64,000 nucleotides of DNA from Acidobacterium capsulatum ATCC 51196. GTDB lineage: Bacteria; Acidobacteriota; Terriglobia; Terriglobales; Acidobacteriaceae. Positions 53,070 to 61,383 of the stretch are shown here, piece after piece. The stretch covers positions 3,472,001 to 3,536,000 of the forward strand of contig NC_012483.1 in NCBI RefSeq assembly GCF_000022565.1, read 5' to 3'. The position numbers and the translations under genes were made by a program. Below the pieces are notes generated by a model, which saw only the letters and a program-made list of their open reading frames with translations, was not told the origin of the DNA and ran no database searches. The first letter of the stretch is position 1, and every line of letters starts with the position of its first letter.

Positions 53070-53723
53070 ATGGCGCACCTGCAGGATCAGCTCGACCTCA
53101 TTACCGAAAACACCCGTAACCTGGTGCAGCCGGAGCGGCTCGCCATCAGCGACCGCGCGGTCGAGGAGCTGTTCACGACCGGCATTGAGCAGCACATTTT
53201 GCCTGTGGGTGCGAAGGCCCCGGAGTTTGAGTTGCCGGATGCGACCGGGCGCACCGTTCGCTCACAGGACTTGCTGGCGCTCGGGCCGCTGGTGATCAAC
53301 TTCTTTCGCGGGCGCTGGTGCCCCTACTGCGTGACAGAGCTGGAGGCATGGCGTGACCTGTATCCGGTAGTGCGCGAGCAGGGTGGGCTGGTGGTGGCTA
53401 TTTCGCCGCAGACGCAGCGCCAGAGCGACTTCACGGCGGGGCACCACAAGCTGCCGTTTCCGCTGCTGACCGATTTTGAGTGTCAGTTGGCCAGCCAGTT
53501 CGGCCTGATGTACTCCGTGCCCGATTATCAGCGGAATTACTACCGCAGCATTCTGGTCAACATTCCTTTTGTGAATGGGGAAGAGAGCTGGCGGCTGCCG
53601 CTGCCGGCCACCTACGTGGTGGGGCAGGATGGCACGGTGGTGTTTGCCGAGGCGTATGCCGATTTTCGCGTGCGGCCCGAGCCGGAAGAGGTGCTGGCAC
53701 CGTTGCTGGCCCGGCAACGATAG
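53070..53723 (+). CDS. Peroxiredoxin-like (AhpC/TSA) protein with CxxC
   Basis: 217 residues from the ATG at 53070 (AGAAGGAGC upstream). About 45 helical residues precede a thioredoxin fold with FFRGRWCPYCVTELEAW: the peroxidatic Cys lies in a WCPYC motif rather than the PT-x-x-C of typical Prx, as in the PrxU/AhpC-TSA subgroup. Later parts: PFPLLTDFECQLASQFGL and TYVVGQDGTVVFAEAYADFR. Reduces peroxides or acts as an electron relay in the cytoplasm. A 15-bp CCCGGCAACGATAGT motif is tandemly duplicated across its stop codon, which leaves the protein unchanged. 150 bp upstream of the Fur-type regulator. Confidence 0.82.
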   Translation: MAHLQDQLDLITENTRNLVQPERLAISDRAVEELFTTGIEQHILPVGAKAPEFELPDATGRTVRSQDLLALGPLVINFFRGRWCPYCVTELEAWRDLYPVVREQGGLVVAISPQTQRQSDFTAGHHKLPFPLLTDFECQLASQFGLMYSVPDYQRNYYRSILVNIPFVNGEESWRLPLPATYVVGQDGTVVFAEAYADFRVRPEPEEVLAPLLARQR

Positions 53724-53847
53724 TCCCGGCAACGATAGTCTTCGAGCTCCCGGCCAGTCTTTGCATCCTCGGCGGGCGGGAAGCATCTATTGGGTATATG
53801 AGACAGGCGGCCGGACGTTGCCCGGGCGGATTTGTCTCGTTCCAGAA

Positions 53848-53862
53848 CGATAATTACTATTA
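53848..53862. promoter_or_regulatory. Per/Fur-box-like operator
   Basis: CGATAATTACTATTA matches the B. subtilis Per-box TTATAATNATTATAA at 10 of 14 defined positions, 12 bp before the regulator's ATG. It would allow autorepression. Confidence 0.55.
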
Positions 53863-53873
53863 AACAAGAGAAG

Positions 53874-54305
53874 ATGTTGATGCATGCCGCGGAGCAATTT
53901 CGGGCAATTTGTGAAGAAGCCGGCCTGGCGGTGACCCACCAGCGGCTGGTGATCTGGGAGAAGCTGGCCACGATGCCTGGCCATCCCAGCCCGGAAGAGG
54001 TGTATGCGCAGGTGAAGGAGGAGATTCCCTCCATTTCGCTGGCGACGGTCTACAAGACGATTCATCTGTTTGTGGATACGGGCATCTTTCGCGAAGCGAG
54101 CCCGCACCATGGCTCCATGCGGGTGGAAACCAACCACGAGCCGCATCATCATCTGGTTTGCCGCGTCTGCAAATCAATTACCGACATTCCCTCGGAGCAA
54201 CTCGGGTTTGGCGGACCGCTGGGGGATGTGCCCGGCGGATTTCTGGTGGAGAGGTACGCCGTCGATGTCCTGGGGATATGCGCCGGGTGCCGAAAACCAG
54301 CCTGA
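53874..54305 (+). CDS. Fur-family regulator, PerR-like
   Basis: 143 residues from the ATG at 53874, after ACAAGAG. Winged helix: AGLAVTHQRLVIWEKLA and SLATVYKTIHLF (recognition helix); metal-binding hinge HEPHHHLVCRVCKSITD; structural zinc CxxC pairs CRVC and CAGC near the C-terminus. It precedes ahpC and ahpD, and a Per-box-like palindrome lies right upstream, so a peroxide-sensing role is favoured over iron sensing. The longer frame to 53832 lies over the operator. The exact metal is not decided. Confidence 0.87.
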   Translation: MLMHAAEQFRAICEEAGLAVTHQRLVIWEKLATMPGHPSPEEVYAQVKEEIPSISLATVYKTIHLFVDTGIFREASPHHGSMRVETNHEPHHHLVCRVCKSITDIPSEQLGFGGPLGDVPGGFLVERYAVDVLGICAGCRKPA

Positions 54306-54376
54306 TACGCAAGTTTTCTCTGTAGTCTTCAAGATCAAAATTTAACCAACCCCAACTCTTCAGGAGAGCACTACCC

Positions 54377-54913
54377 ATGCTTACCGTAGGCGAAAAGTTT
54401 CCTTCATTCAGCGTGACGGCGACCGTCAGCACCGACAAGAACAAGGCGTTTGAGACCATCACGGATGAGTCGTATGCCGGCAAGTGGAAGATCTACTTCT
54501 TCTGGCCGAAGGACTTCACCTTTGTGTGCCCGACCGAGATTGCCGCGTTCGGCAAGCTGAACGGCGAGTTCCAGGACCGCGACGCGCAGGTGCTGGGCGG
54601 CAGCATCGACTCAGAGTTTGTTCACCTGGCGTGGCGCAACAACCACGAAGACCTGAAGGACCTGCCTTTCCCGATGCTGGCCGACGTGAAGCGCGACCTG
54701 TGCGGGCAGCTCGGCATTCTGGACGTGAATGCCGGTGTGGCGCAGCGGGCAACCTTCATCGTCGATCCGGAGAACATCATTCGCTTTGTGTACGTGACCG
54801 ATCTGTCAGTGGGCCGCAATCCGCAGGAAGTGCTGCGCGTGCTGGACGCCCTGCAGACCGACGAGCTTTGCCCCTGCAACTGGCAGAAGGGCGAAGAGAC
54901 GCTCACCGTCTAA
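54377..54913 (+). CDS. ahpC: Alkyl hydroperoxide reductase AhpC, AhpD-linked type
   Basis: 178 residues. 2-Cys peroxiredoxin: peroxidatic Cys in FTFVCPTEIAAFG near residue 52, resolving cysteines in TDELCPCNWQKG at the C-terminus (two Cys, one apart), as in mycobacterial AhpC. That type is reduced by AhpD rather than AhpF, and ahpD follows after 82 bp. The ATG is preceded by CAGGAGAGCACTACCC. Expected to be induced by peroxide through the upstream Fur/PerR-like regulator, 71 bp away. Confidence 0.94.
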   Translation: MLTVGEKFPSFSVTATVSTDKNKAFETITDESYAGKWKIYFFWPKDFTFVCPTEIAAFGKLNGEFQDRDAQVLGGSIDSEFVHLAWRNNHEDLKDLPFPMLADVKRDLCGQLGILDVNAGVAQRATFIVDPENIIRFVYVTDLSVGRNPQEVLRVLDALQTDELCPCNWQKGEETLTV

Positions 54914-54995
54914 GCCAAAGCAAGCCAACCGCGCGCGGCGTCTGGAGCAGCTCCGGCGCCGCGTGCCTGTCTCACAGAACAGAAGGGATCAGGAA

Positions 54996-55547
54996 ATGCC
55001 GATCGATACCGTGATGGAAACACTGCCGGGCTATGCAAAGGACATCAAGCTGAACTACTCCACGCTGGTGCGGCAGAACACTGAACTGACTCCGCAGCAG
55101 TTGTGGGGCACGGTGGTGGCGAGCGCGATTGCCACCCGCAATGACACGCTGACAGCGGCGGCGCTGGAAGATGGTGCGCAGCACCTCTCAGAGCAGGCGC
55201 TCGAAGCGGCGCGTATTGCGGCGGCGCTGATGAGCATGAACAACATCTTTTACCGATTCCAGCACCTGAGCAGCAATGAGAAGTACGCGACCATGCCGGC
55301 GCGGCTGCGCATGAACGGCATGCGGACGCATGGCGTGGAGCCTGTGGACTTTGAGCTGTGGTCGCTGGCCGTTTCGGCCATCAACGGCTGCGGCAAGTGC
55401 GTGGACAGCCACGAGAAGGTGCTGCGCGAAAAGGGCGCAGGCGAGGATCTGGTGCTGGCGGCCGTGCGGGTGGCCTCGGTGATTCATGCCATTGGCGCGG
55501 TGCTCGATGCCGAGAAGGTACACCAGCCGGAAGCGGCGATGGCGTAA
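54996..55547 (+). CDS. ahpD: Alkylhydroperoxidase AhpD
   Basis: 183 residues from the ATG at 54996 (MPIDTVMETL), after ATCAGGAA. All-helical AhpD fold; active-site CxxC is in SAINGCGKCVDSHEKVL near residue 132, with the catalytic His four residues after the second Cys. Passes electrons from dihydrolipoamide-type donors to AhpC. Completes a regulator-ahpC-ahpD unit and is followed by a strong hairpin terminator at 55619. Confidence 0.93.
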   Translation: MPIDTVMETLPGYAKDIKLNYSTLVRQNTELTPQQLWGTVVASAIATRNDTLTAAALEDGAQHLSEQALEAARIAAALMSMNNIFYRFQHLSSNEKYATMPARLRMNGMRTHGVEPVDFELWSLAVSAINGCGKCVDSHEKVLREKGAGEDLVLAAVRVASVIHAIGAVLDAEKVHQPEAAMA

Positions 55548-55618
55548 GAGCCGACCCCGAGGGACGGAAGCCTTGTCTGAGGGGAGCCGGATGACCAAAG
55601 TACCGGAGGAATGCCGGG

Positions 55619-55650
55619 AGGCGCGGAGGAATCCGCGCCTTTTGCTTTTG
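55619..55650 (+). terminator. Terminator after ahpD
   Basis: AGGCGCGGA (55619-55627) pairs with TCCGCGCCT (55632-55640) around a GGAA tetraloop, then TTTGCTTTTG. Confidence 0.78.
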
Positions 55651-55667
55651 GCGCGCAAAAGAGGGTA

Positions 55668-55852
55668 AATGTGAATGCGGAATCACATTTCAGCGCGTTT
55701 TGGGGTGCAATTGTGGAATGAAGTTGTTGAAAATAAGCTATTTACGGGTAAATGTGAATGCGGATTCACGTTTTTAGCGAATTTTACGGACTTTGGCCGT
55801 CTAACTCTTTTGGATTGAGATGCTTGCGTGAATGTGAATGGAGATTCACATT
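55668..55852. repeat. Three spaced 22-bp palindromes, AATGTGAAT-N4-ATTCACATT
   Basis: Copies at 55668-55689, 55751-55772 and 55831-55852, starting 83 and 80 bp apart. Central tetramers are GCGG, GCGG and GGAG. Copy 3 is a perfect 9-bp inverted repeat; copies 1 and 2 have one mismatch each. Copies 1 and 2 are preceded by GGGTA and followed by related sequence (AGCG, then TTTT with GG). The wider 55653-56080 stretch has no gene; a short ORF over it has poor codon use. Confidence 0.7.
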
Positions 55853-56080
55853 GCGCAGTATTTTTTTTTGCCGGCTTTGCAGGGGCGGCGAGCCGATGGG
55901 GAAAACCGGGCGCGACCTAGGGATTCCCCTATCTCCAGCTTACCGGAAAGAGGAGGAATCTCCGGCAGGGCAATTTAGCGTGTGCATGGACGGGACGGCG
56001 GTGGCGCGAGCCAGAAGGCCGCTTAAAAGGCGCGAAAATCCCCTCGAACTTGTCGTCTGTAATGCTGCGATGGCCGAGGC

Positions 56081-56248
56081 TTAATGATGTTTCGCCGGCT
56101 TGTGAGGATGCCGGAAAAACGTCTGCCGGAAGCGTTCGCGAAAATCCGCGAAGTGGACCGGCATGCCCAGACCCATCCAGAAAATCACCAAAATCAGGCC
56201 GATGACATTGCCTGCAATGATGAGTGCGCCAATGACCTGGAGCGTCAT
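56081..56248 (-). CDS. Tiny membrane protein, paralogue A
   Basis: 55 residues from the ATG at 56248 (MTLQVIGALII). One hydrophobic helix (residues 3-27), then a basic segment containing FADFRERFRQTFFRH and a His/Pro/Lys tail. It resembles the next tiny gene (56368-56541): both begin MT, carry one helix, and have FRxRFRxxxF at the same distance from it. The upstream frame to 56347 is Arg/Pro-rich and not coding. Not a family I know; probably inner-membrane with the basic part in the cytoplasm. Confidence 0.6.
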   Translation of the reverse strand: MTLQVIGALIIAGNVIGLILVIFWMGLGMPVHFADFRERFRQTFFRHPHKPAKHH

Positions 56249-56367
56249 GACACTGCTTGGACGGAGCGGTCGCGTGCCGGGTTGCCTTCGCGCTACGAAT
56301 CTCCGTGTGGAGGGGAGGCGTGGCCTTGCTCTGGCTGTGAGAGGCAACCCCCGAGGTTGCAGAGGGC

Positions 56368-56541
56368 TTAACGCAGCGAGTGGGTGGAGCGGGCGCGGGC
56401 CGGGAACAGCGCGGCGCGGAAGCGCTGGCGGAAGAGAGTGAGGGTCTTCGGCTTGTTGAGTCCGAACCAGAGGACGATGAGGCCGACCGTCAGCACATGG
56501 CTGGTGGCGAGAATGACACCGATGATTTCAATGGCAGTCAT
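56368..56541 (-). CDS. Tiny membrane protein, paralogue B
   Basis: 57 residues, too short for usual gene calling: ATG at 56541, TAA at 56368. Begins MTAIEIIGVILATSHVL, with a single hydrophobic helix to about residue 28 (VLWFGL), then FRQRFRAALFPARAR. Shares the helix plus FRxRFRxxxF pattern with 56081-56248, 119 bp downstream on the same strand. The ribosome site is weak. The pairing of two similar reading frames supports real coding. Confidence 0.6.
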   Translation of the reverse strand: MTAIEIIGVILATSHVLTVGLIVLWFGLNKPKTLTLFRQRFRAALFPARARSTHSLR

Positions 56542-56689
56542 AACTCATAGTAGATCGGTTGGCGGGATGAAAAGATGCAGAAAAAATGCGGGCCGGAAAG
56601 TCTGGAGAAGAATGACACGTGGAGGGTGACAGGGCGGCTTTTGCCTCCCACGGCTCTGATCGAGACGTGGGAGACTCTGGAGGCTGGAG

Positions 56690-57706
56690 TTAGAACTCCC
56701 AGCGGAGGAGGGCTGCGCCTACGGTGAAGCCGGCGCCGACGCTGGCGATGAGGATCAGATCGTTCTTTTTGAGGCGCCCTTCTTCAAGGGCCGTGCCCAT
56801 GGCCAGCGGAATGGTGGCGGCGGTGGTGTTGCCGTAGCGGTCGATGTTGATGACGACCTTTTCCGCGGGCAGGCCGAGGCGTTCGGCGCTGGCGTCGATG
56901 ATGCGGCGGTTGGCCTGGTGGGGGATGAAGCAGCCGAGGTCCGCGCCGGTGATGCCGTTGCGCTCAAGCACGCGGGTGGTGGCCTCGGTCATCTTGCGCA
57001 CGGCGAACTTGTAGACGGCCTGGCCGTCCTGATGGACGTAGTGCATGCGCTTGTCGATGGTTTCATGGGTGGGCGGGTTGAGGCTGCCGCCGGCCGGCAT
57101 GTAGAGGGAGCATCCGCCGGAGCCGTCAATTTCATGCACGAAGTCGATCATGCCGGTCTCGCCCTCTTCGGCGGGTTCGATGAGGACCGCGCCGGCTCCG
57201 TCACCGAAGAGCACGCAGGTGGTGCGGTCGGTGTAGTCGAGGATGGAAGACATGGTGTCAGCGCCGATGACGAGCACGCGGGAGTGTGCGCCGGACTCGA
57301 CCAGCTTGCAGCCCATTTGCAGGGCATAGACGAAGCCGGAGCAGGCGGCCGAGAGGTCAAAGCCCCAGGCGCCTTTGGCACCGAGCTTGTCTTGCACGAG
57401 GCAGGCCGTGGCGGGGAAGAGCATGTCTGGCGTGACGGTGGCGACGATGATGACTTCCACATCGGTAGCGGCGAGGCCGCGCTTTTCGAGGCAGATGCGG
57501 GCGGCCTCGACGGCCATGTCACTGGTGCCCTTGCCTTTTTCGAGAATGTGGCGCTCGCGGATGCCAACGCGGGTGGTGATCCATTCGTCGGTGGTGTCGA
57601 CCATCTTTTCCAGATCGGCATTGGTCAGCACGCGGGGCGGGACGTAGGTTCCGAGCGAGCTGATTTTGGCGCGGCGCGAGGCAGATGGGCGAACTTGCAG
57701 ACTCAA
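56690..57706 (-). CDS. fabH: Beta-ketoacyl-ACP synthase III
   Basis: About 338 residues. Starts fatty-acid synthesis by condensing acetyl-CoA with malonyl-ACP. Catalytic triad visible: Cys in [13 protein letters not shown] near residue 125, His in [12 protein letters not shown], Asn in [13 protein letters not shown]. Length normal for FabH. The TTG at 57706 is chosen because GGAGAA sits 8 bp before it; the frame also allows TTG at 57724 and GTG between them, so the start is uncertain by six codons. No other fab genes adjoin. The divergent region before msrP holds ACAGT-N5-ACTGT, too weak to call. Confidence 0.92.
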   Translation of the reverse strand: MSLQVRPSASRRAKISSLGTYVPPRVLTNADLEKMVDTTDEWITTRVGIRERHILEKGKGTSDMAVEAARICLEKRGLAATDVEVIIVATVTPDMLFPATACLVQDKLGAKGAWGFDLSAACSGFVYALQMGCKLVESGAHSRVLVIGADTMSSILDYTDRTTCVLFGDGAGAVLIEPAEEGETGMIDFVHEIDGSGGCSLYMPAGGSLNPPTHETIDKRMHYVHQDGQAVYKFAVRKMTEATTRVLERNGITGADLGCFIPHQANRRIIDASAERLGLPAEKVVINIDRYGNTTAATIPLAMGTALEEGRLKKNDLILIASVGAGFTVGAALLRWEF

Positions 57707-57894
57707 GGGCACTTCTCCGATCAAAAACGGGAGTTACAGTCCAAAACTGTATTTTCGCTGACGGGGGAGACGGTGTACAGCCGTGTGCATCCGCTGGAGC
57801 ACTGGCGGGGTTCTGTGGATGGAATCACAACCCGAATGTAACCAACATCCGTTTGGTGTGTCAGATGAGTAGACTCAATTGGGGAGGATTTGCC

Positions 57895-58863
57895 ATGCCT
57901 TCAAAGAAGTATGAATTGCCGGAATCGGAGATTACGCCGAAGTCCGTTTTTCTGAACCGCCGCAAGTTCATGATGGGCGCAGCCGTTGCGGGCGTGGGTC
58001 TGGCCGCCGCAGCCGGAGTGGATCGCCTGGTGAGCCCCGGGACCAGGGTGCTGGCGGGGACGAAGCTGCCGGCGACGCCGAACCCGAATTATGGCAAGGG
58101 GCTGAAGCCGACCTCATACCAGGACGTGACGCACTACAACAACTTCTATGAGTTTGGGACGAGCAAGAGCGACCCCTCAGAGAACGCGTGGCGGCTCAAG
58201 ACCGAGCCGTGGACGGTTGAGGTGGAAGGGCTGGTTCATAAGAAGAAGACCTTTGACATTGACCAGTTGATGAAGCTGCGTCCGCTGGAGGACCGGGTGT
58301 ACCGCTTCCGGTGCGTGGAGGCGTGGAGCATGGTGATTCCGTGGGTGGGGTATTCGCTCTCGGAGCTGATCAAGGCGTGCGACCCGCTCTCGACGGCGAG
58401 GTATGTGCAGTTCATCTCAGTGGACCGGCCGAACCAGGAGCCGGGGATTATGAGCGTAAATATTCCGTGGCCTTATTCGGAGGGGCTGCGGATGGATGAG
58501 GCGATGCATCCGCTGACGCTGCTGACGCTGGGGCTGTATGGCGAGGCGCTGCCGAATCAGAGCGGCGCGCCGGTGCGCGTGATTGTGCCGTGGAAGTATG
58601 GCTTCAAGTCGGCGAAGTCGATTGTGAAGATTCGCTTTGTGAAGAACCAGCCGCCGACGACCTGGAACCTGATCGCTCCGAACGAGTATGGGTTTTACTC
58701 GAATGTGAATCCGAACGTGGACCACACGCCGTGGAGCCAGGCGCGGGAGCGGGTGATTGGCGCGCCGATCTGGAAGCAACTGCAGCCGACGCAGATGTTC
58801 AACGGCTATGCCGATGAGGTGGCGGGGCTGTATAAAGGCATGAATCTGAACACCTACTACTGA
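57895..58863 (+). CDS. msrP: Periplasmic methionine sulfoxide reductase catalytic subunit
   Basis: 322 residues from the ATG at 57895, preceded by GGGGAGGATT. Molybdopterin enzyme that repairs oxidised Met in periplasmic proteins. Twin-Arg signal [21 protein letters not shown]; Moco-ligand Cys in [18 protein letters not shown] near residue 139; [12 protein letters not shown] and [17 protein letters not shown]-type ending ([28 protein letters not shown]) are typical. Its membrane partner MsrQ follows after 16 bp. Confidence 0.95.
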   Translation: MPSKKYELPESEITPKSVFLNRRKFMMGAAVAGVGLAAAAGVDRLVSPGTRVLAGTKLPATPNPNYGKGLKPTSYQDVTHYNNFYEFGTSKSDPSENAWRLKTEPWTVEVEGLVHKKKTFDIDQLMKLRPLEDRVYRFRCVEAWSMVIPWVGYSLSELIKACDPLSTARYVQFISVDRPNQEPGIMSVNIPWPYSEGLRMDEAMHPLTLLTLGLYGEALPNQSGAPVRVIVPWKYGFKSAKSIVKIRFVKNQPPTTWNLIAPNEYGFYSNVNPNVDHTPWSQARERVIGAPIWKQLQPTQMFNGYADEVAGLYKGMNLNTYY

Positions 58864-58879
58864 GAAAACAGACGGATTG

Positions 58880-59524
58880 ATGCCGAAGAAGCTGATTATT
58901 TTTTTGAAGGTGCTGGTCCACCTGGCGTGCCTGCTGCCCATTGCATGGCTGGTGTATGCGGGCTTTGAGAACAACCTGGGCCCCGACCCGACGCACACAG
59001 TGACATTCTTTACCGGGCGCAGCACGCTGCGGCTGCTGGCGATTACCCTAGCGATTTCTCCGGTGCGGAAGCTGATTCCGAAGCTGGGCTGGCTGATCCG
59101 CTTCCGGCGGCTGGTGGGGCTGTATGCGTTCTTTTACGCATGCCTGCACCTGCTGACGTATGTGTGGCTGTATGCGGGCTTTAGCCTGGCGGCGATGGAG
59201 CAGGACATCAGCCAGCGGCGATTCATTGTGGCCGGGCTGGCGGCGTGGCTGCTGATGGTTCCGTTGGCGCTGACGTCGACGAACTGGTCGATTCGCAAGC
59301 TGGGCGGCAAGAACTGGAACCGCCTGCACAAGCTGACGTATGCGGCGGCGATTGCCGGGCTGGTGCATTACTGGTGGGGCGTGAAGCCTGGCGTGACGAC
59401 GCCGATGTTTTTGACGCTGCTGATTGGCGGGCTGCTGCTGGCGCGTCCGGTGGTGAAGGCGATTCGGGAGGGGAAAAACGGGGATCGCAAGCCGCCGGTG
59501 GCGGTGGGCGCGGAGAAGATGTAG
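58880..59524 (+). CDS. msrQ: Heme-binding membrane subunit MsrQ
   Basis: 214 residues, about six membrane helices, ferric-reductase-like domain. Supplies electrons from quinol to MsrP. Typical motifs: LGPDPTHTVTFFTGRSTL (parts NNLGPDPTHTVTFFTG), AISPVRKLIPKLGWLIRFRRLVGL, with heme-ligand His residues in FYACLHLLTYVWLY, RLHKLTYAAAIAGLVHYWW. The ATG at 58880 follows a TTG at 58877; ribosome site AGACGG. Operon with msrP. Confidence 0.93.
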   Translation: MPKKLIIFLKVLVHLACLLPIAWLVYAGFENNLGPDPTHTVTFFTGRSTLRLLAITLAISPVRKLIPKLGWLIRFRRLVGLYAFFYACLHLLTYVWLYAGFSLAAMEQDISQRRFIVAGLAAWLLMVPLALTSTNWSIRKLGGKNWNRLHKLTYAAAIAGLVHYWWGVKPGVTTPMFLTLLIGGLLLARPVVKAIREGKNGDRKPPVAVGAEKM

Positions 59525-59611
59525 CGGGGATGGCTGCGTGGCCCCTTCAGGGGCTGCGAAAAAAAACACACACATTAATGTCCCAGAAGTTGTTGATTCT
59601 ACGTGGCTTGC

Positions 59612-59641
59612 CGGACATTAGGCTGGTAAGTGCTTTAGAAT
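59612..59641 (+). promoter_or_regulatory. Promoter of small-RNA copy 2
   Basis: CGGACA (59612-59617), 18 bp, TAGAAT (59636-59641), matching the promoter of copy 1. TAATGTCC upstream at 59577-59584 is the reverse complement of GGACATTA at 59613-59620, a possible operator pair. Confidence 0.55.
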
Positions 59642-59647
59642 CAACGC

Positions 59648-59736
59648 GAATTAACCCCCCGCGGACTGCTTAAAAAGAGAAAAAAGCTCAGAAGAAGGCC
59701 GGGCGTGGCGGTCTTTTTCTGAGCTTCTATTTTTAT
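59648..59736 (+). ncRNA. Candidate small RNA, copy 2
   Basis: About 89 nt: 5' end CGAATTAACCCCCCG, then an A-rich linker, then an 18-bp hairpin (59684-59701 with 59709-59726, 7-nt loop) followed by CTATTTTTA. Same layout as copy 1. No ORF. The conserved unpaired C-run before the terminator is the likely functional part. Confidence 0.5.
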
Positions 59737-59769
59737 GTTAGCGGAATGAGGGGGAATTCCCGGCGCGGG

Positions 59770-61380
59770 TGTGGGGTACTTTGGGGATGGGTGAGTGAGT
59801 TGCTAATAATGCGCTGATTGAGCTCGGGAGAGTCAGTGGTCAGAGATGGCGACGATACGGCAGGGTGGATTGCGGGAGCATTCCCCGTTTGGTGGTATCT
59901 ATGCGTGGTTTGGGCGCACAAGCCGAGCTGGATGAGTGATTTCGCGTTTTCGCTGGATGAGCCTTCTGTTCGCTCGTCGCAGGCCGACTGTAACGATCCC
60001 ACTACGAGGACGGTCGCCCAGCGCGGTCGGCAGGGTTATTCCAGGGACGATCCCGCCGCCCGGGGATTCTTGTACCCCACACAAGCCAAAAGAAGGCTTG
60101 TATGGGCCACCCGCCTGCTAACCTGACATGCGCCGATGGTCGTCCGTTGTCGCGAGCAGTCCCATGCACTTATCCAAATAGATTCACGAGTTGCAGAGTG
60201 TTGCATCGGTTCTGCTGGGATGGGGTCTATGACTCTGCTCAAGCTAACTGCAGGCTTGCATGGGCACCTGTCTTTCGAGGGGATACTGGCTTCACTCATC
60301 TCTTGGGTCGGAAGGTTTGTCTCAGAGGCTAAAGCCCTCTTCTTTTTGTGGGCGGTGCGGCATGGCTGAAGCCATGCCCTGATACGTGGGTACGCCTGGG
60401 TGGGCGGAGTTCGGGATGGGAATGCAGGTCCCTCCGCTCACTTCGTTTGGCCGGGATGACAAAGGCGTGAGCTACCGCGAGACGCCAAGAACGCGAAGAA
60501 GGGCCGCGAGGGTTTGGCGGGAGAAACTTCGGGCGGCGCTTTGGGACCGCAGCATCGCCGGGATTCTTCGCTTCAGCACCCCAGCGCGCTGCGCACGCCG
60601 GGGACCCCGGTTCGCTCAGAATGACGCCTTCTCCATCGTGTGCTTTCCCTCATAGGCTGAAGCCCTCTTCTTTTTATGGATGGTGCGGCATGGCTGAAGC
60701 CATGCCCTGATACGGGGATGGTTGGTGGCGGTTTTGCTTGCTGCCTGCGCCTTATTTTGGCCTCCTTAACCCACATCTCTTTGAGATGTGGGGCACCCGG
60801 CTTGAATGGGGCACCAAAGATGGTGGGAGAAACCGGGGGCGGTGTTTGGAGGCTGAGGCATCGCCGGGATTCTTCGCTTCCCCACCCCAGCGCGCTGCGC
60901 ACGCCGGGGACCCCGGTTCGCTCAGAATGACGCCTGCTCCATCGTGTGCTTTCCCTCAGGGGCTGAAGCCTTCTTCTTTTTTGCGGGCGGTGAGTGGCAT
61001 GGCTGAAGCCATGCCCTGATACGGGGGTTGGGTGGCGGATTTGCTTGCTGCCTGCGCCTTATTTTGGCCTCCTTAACCCACATCTCTTTGAGATGTGGGG
61101 CACCCGGCTTGAATGGGGCACCAAAGATGGTGGGAGAAACCGGGGGCGGCGTTGGCTGCTGAGGCATCGCCGGGATTCTTCACTTCAGCACCCCAGCGTG
61201 CGGCGCACGCCGGGACCCCGGTTCGCTCAGAATGACGCCTTCTCCATCGTGTGCTTTCCCTCAGGGGCTCAAGCCTTCTTCTTTTTTGCGGGCGGTGAGT
61301 GGCATGGCTGAAGCCATGCCTTGATACGGGGATGGTTGGTGGCGGATTTGCTTGCTGCCCGCGTTTTGTTTTGGCCTGCT
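59770..61380. repeat. Non-coding region with tandem 305-328-bp repeats
   Basis: I see no gene in these 1.6 kb. From about 60310 the phrase GCTGAAGCCATGCCCTGATAC recurs at 60365, 60693, 61002 and 61307 (spacing 328, 309, 305). The full units (60650-60957 and 60958-61262) are nearly identical and each contains one CCCACATCTCTTTGAGATGTGGGGCACC-type hairpin (60769, 61077); the first copy has a different middle and the last is cut at about 61390. From 59770 to 60310 only looser hairpins of the CAAGCC...GGCTTG type (60073, 60240) are seen. Confidence 0.75.
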
Positions 61381-61383
61381 TAA

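Larger units (their letters stand above)
59559..59769 (+). repeat. Dispersed structured repeat, copy 2 (small-RNA locus)
   Basis: Aligns with 6612-6820 over about 210 bp. It lies 34 bp after msrQ. The hairpin arms differ from copy 1 at two positions on one side, each turning an A-U into a G-U pair, so structure is conserved at RNA level. This copy also has a 10-bp perfect inverted repeat GTTGATTCTA / TAGAATCAAC whose right half covers the -10 box. Confidence 0.8.

Noticed and set aside
53709-53740. Tandem 15-bp repeat CCCGGCAACGATAGT at the end of the peroxiredoxin gene
   Set aside because: Simple slippage duplication after the stop codon; does not change the protein and shows no further structure.
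55668-55689. Standard CRP binding site
   Set aside because: The gap between TGTGA and TCACA is 8 bp, not the normal 6.
55668-55852. CRISPR array
   Set aside because: Only three 22-bp palindromic units with about 58-61-bp spacers that are themselves partly similar; no cas genes in the window.
55758-56084. 108-residue plus-strand ORF over the palindrome array
   Set aside because: Begins within a palindrome, has no ribosome site, no family pattern and mixed composition.
57736-57750. ACAGT-N5-ACTGT palindrome upstream of fabH
   Set aside because: Only 5-bp half-sites; expected by chance and no known operator.
59818-60126. 102-residue plus-strand ORF after small-RNA copy 2
   Set aside because: No ribosome site, no family pattern, and it runs into repeat hairpins.
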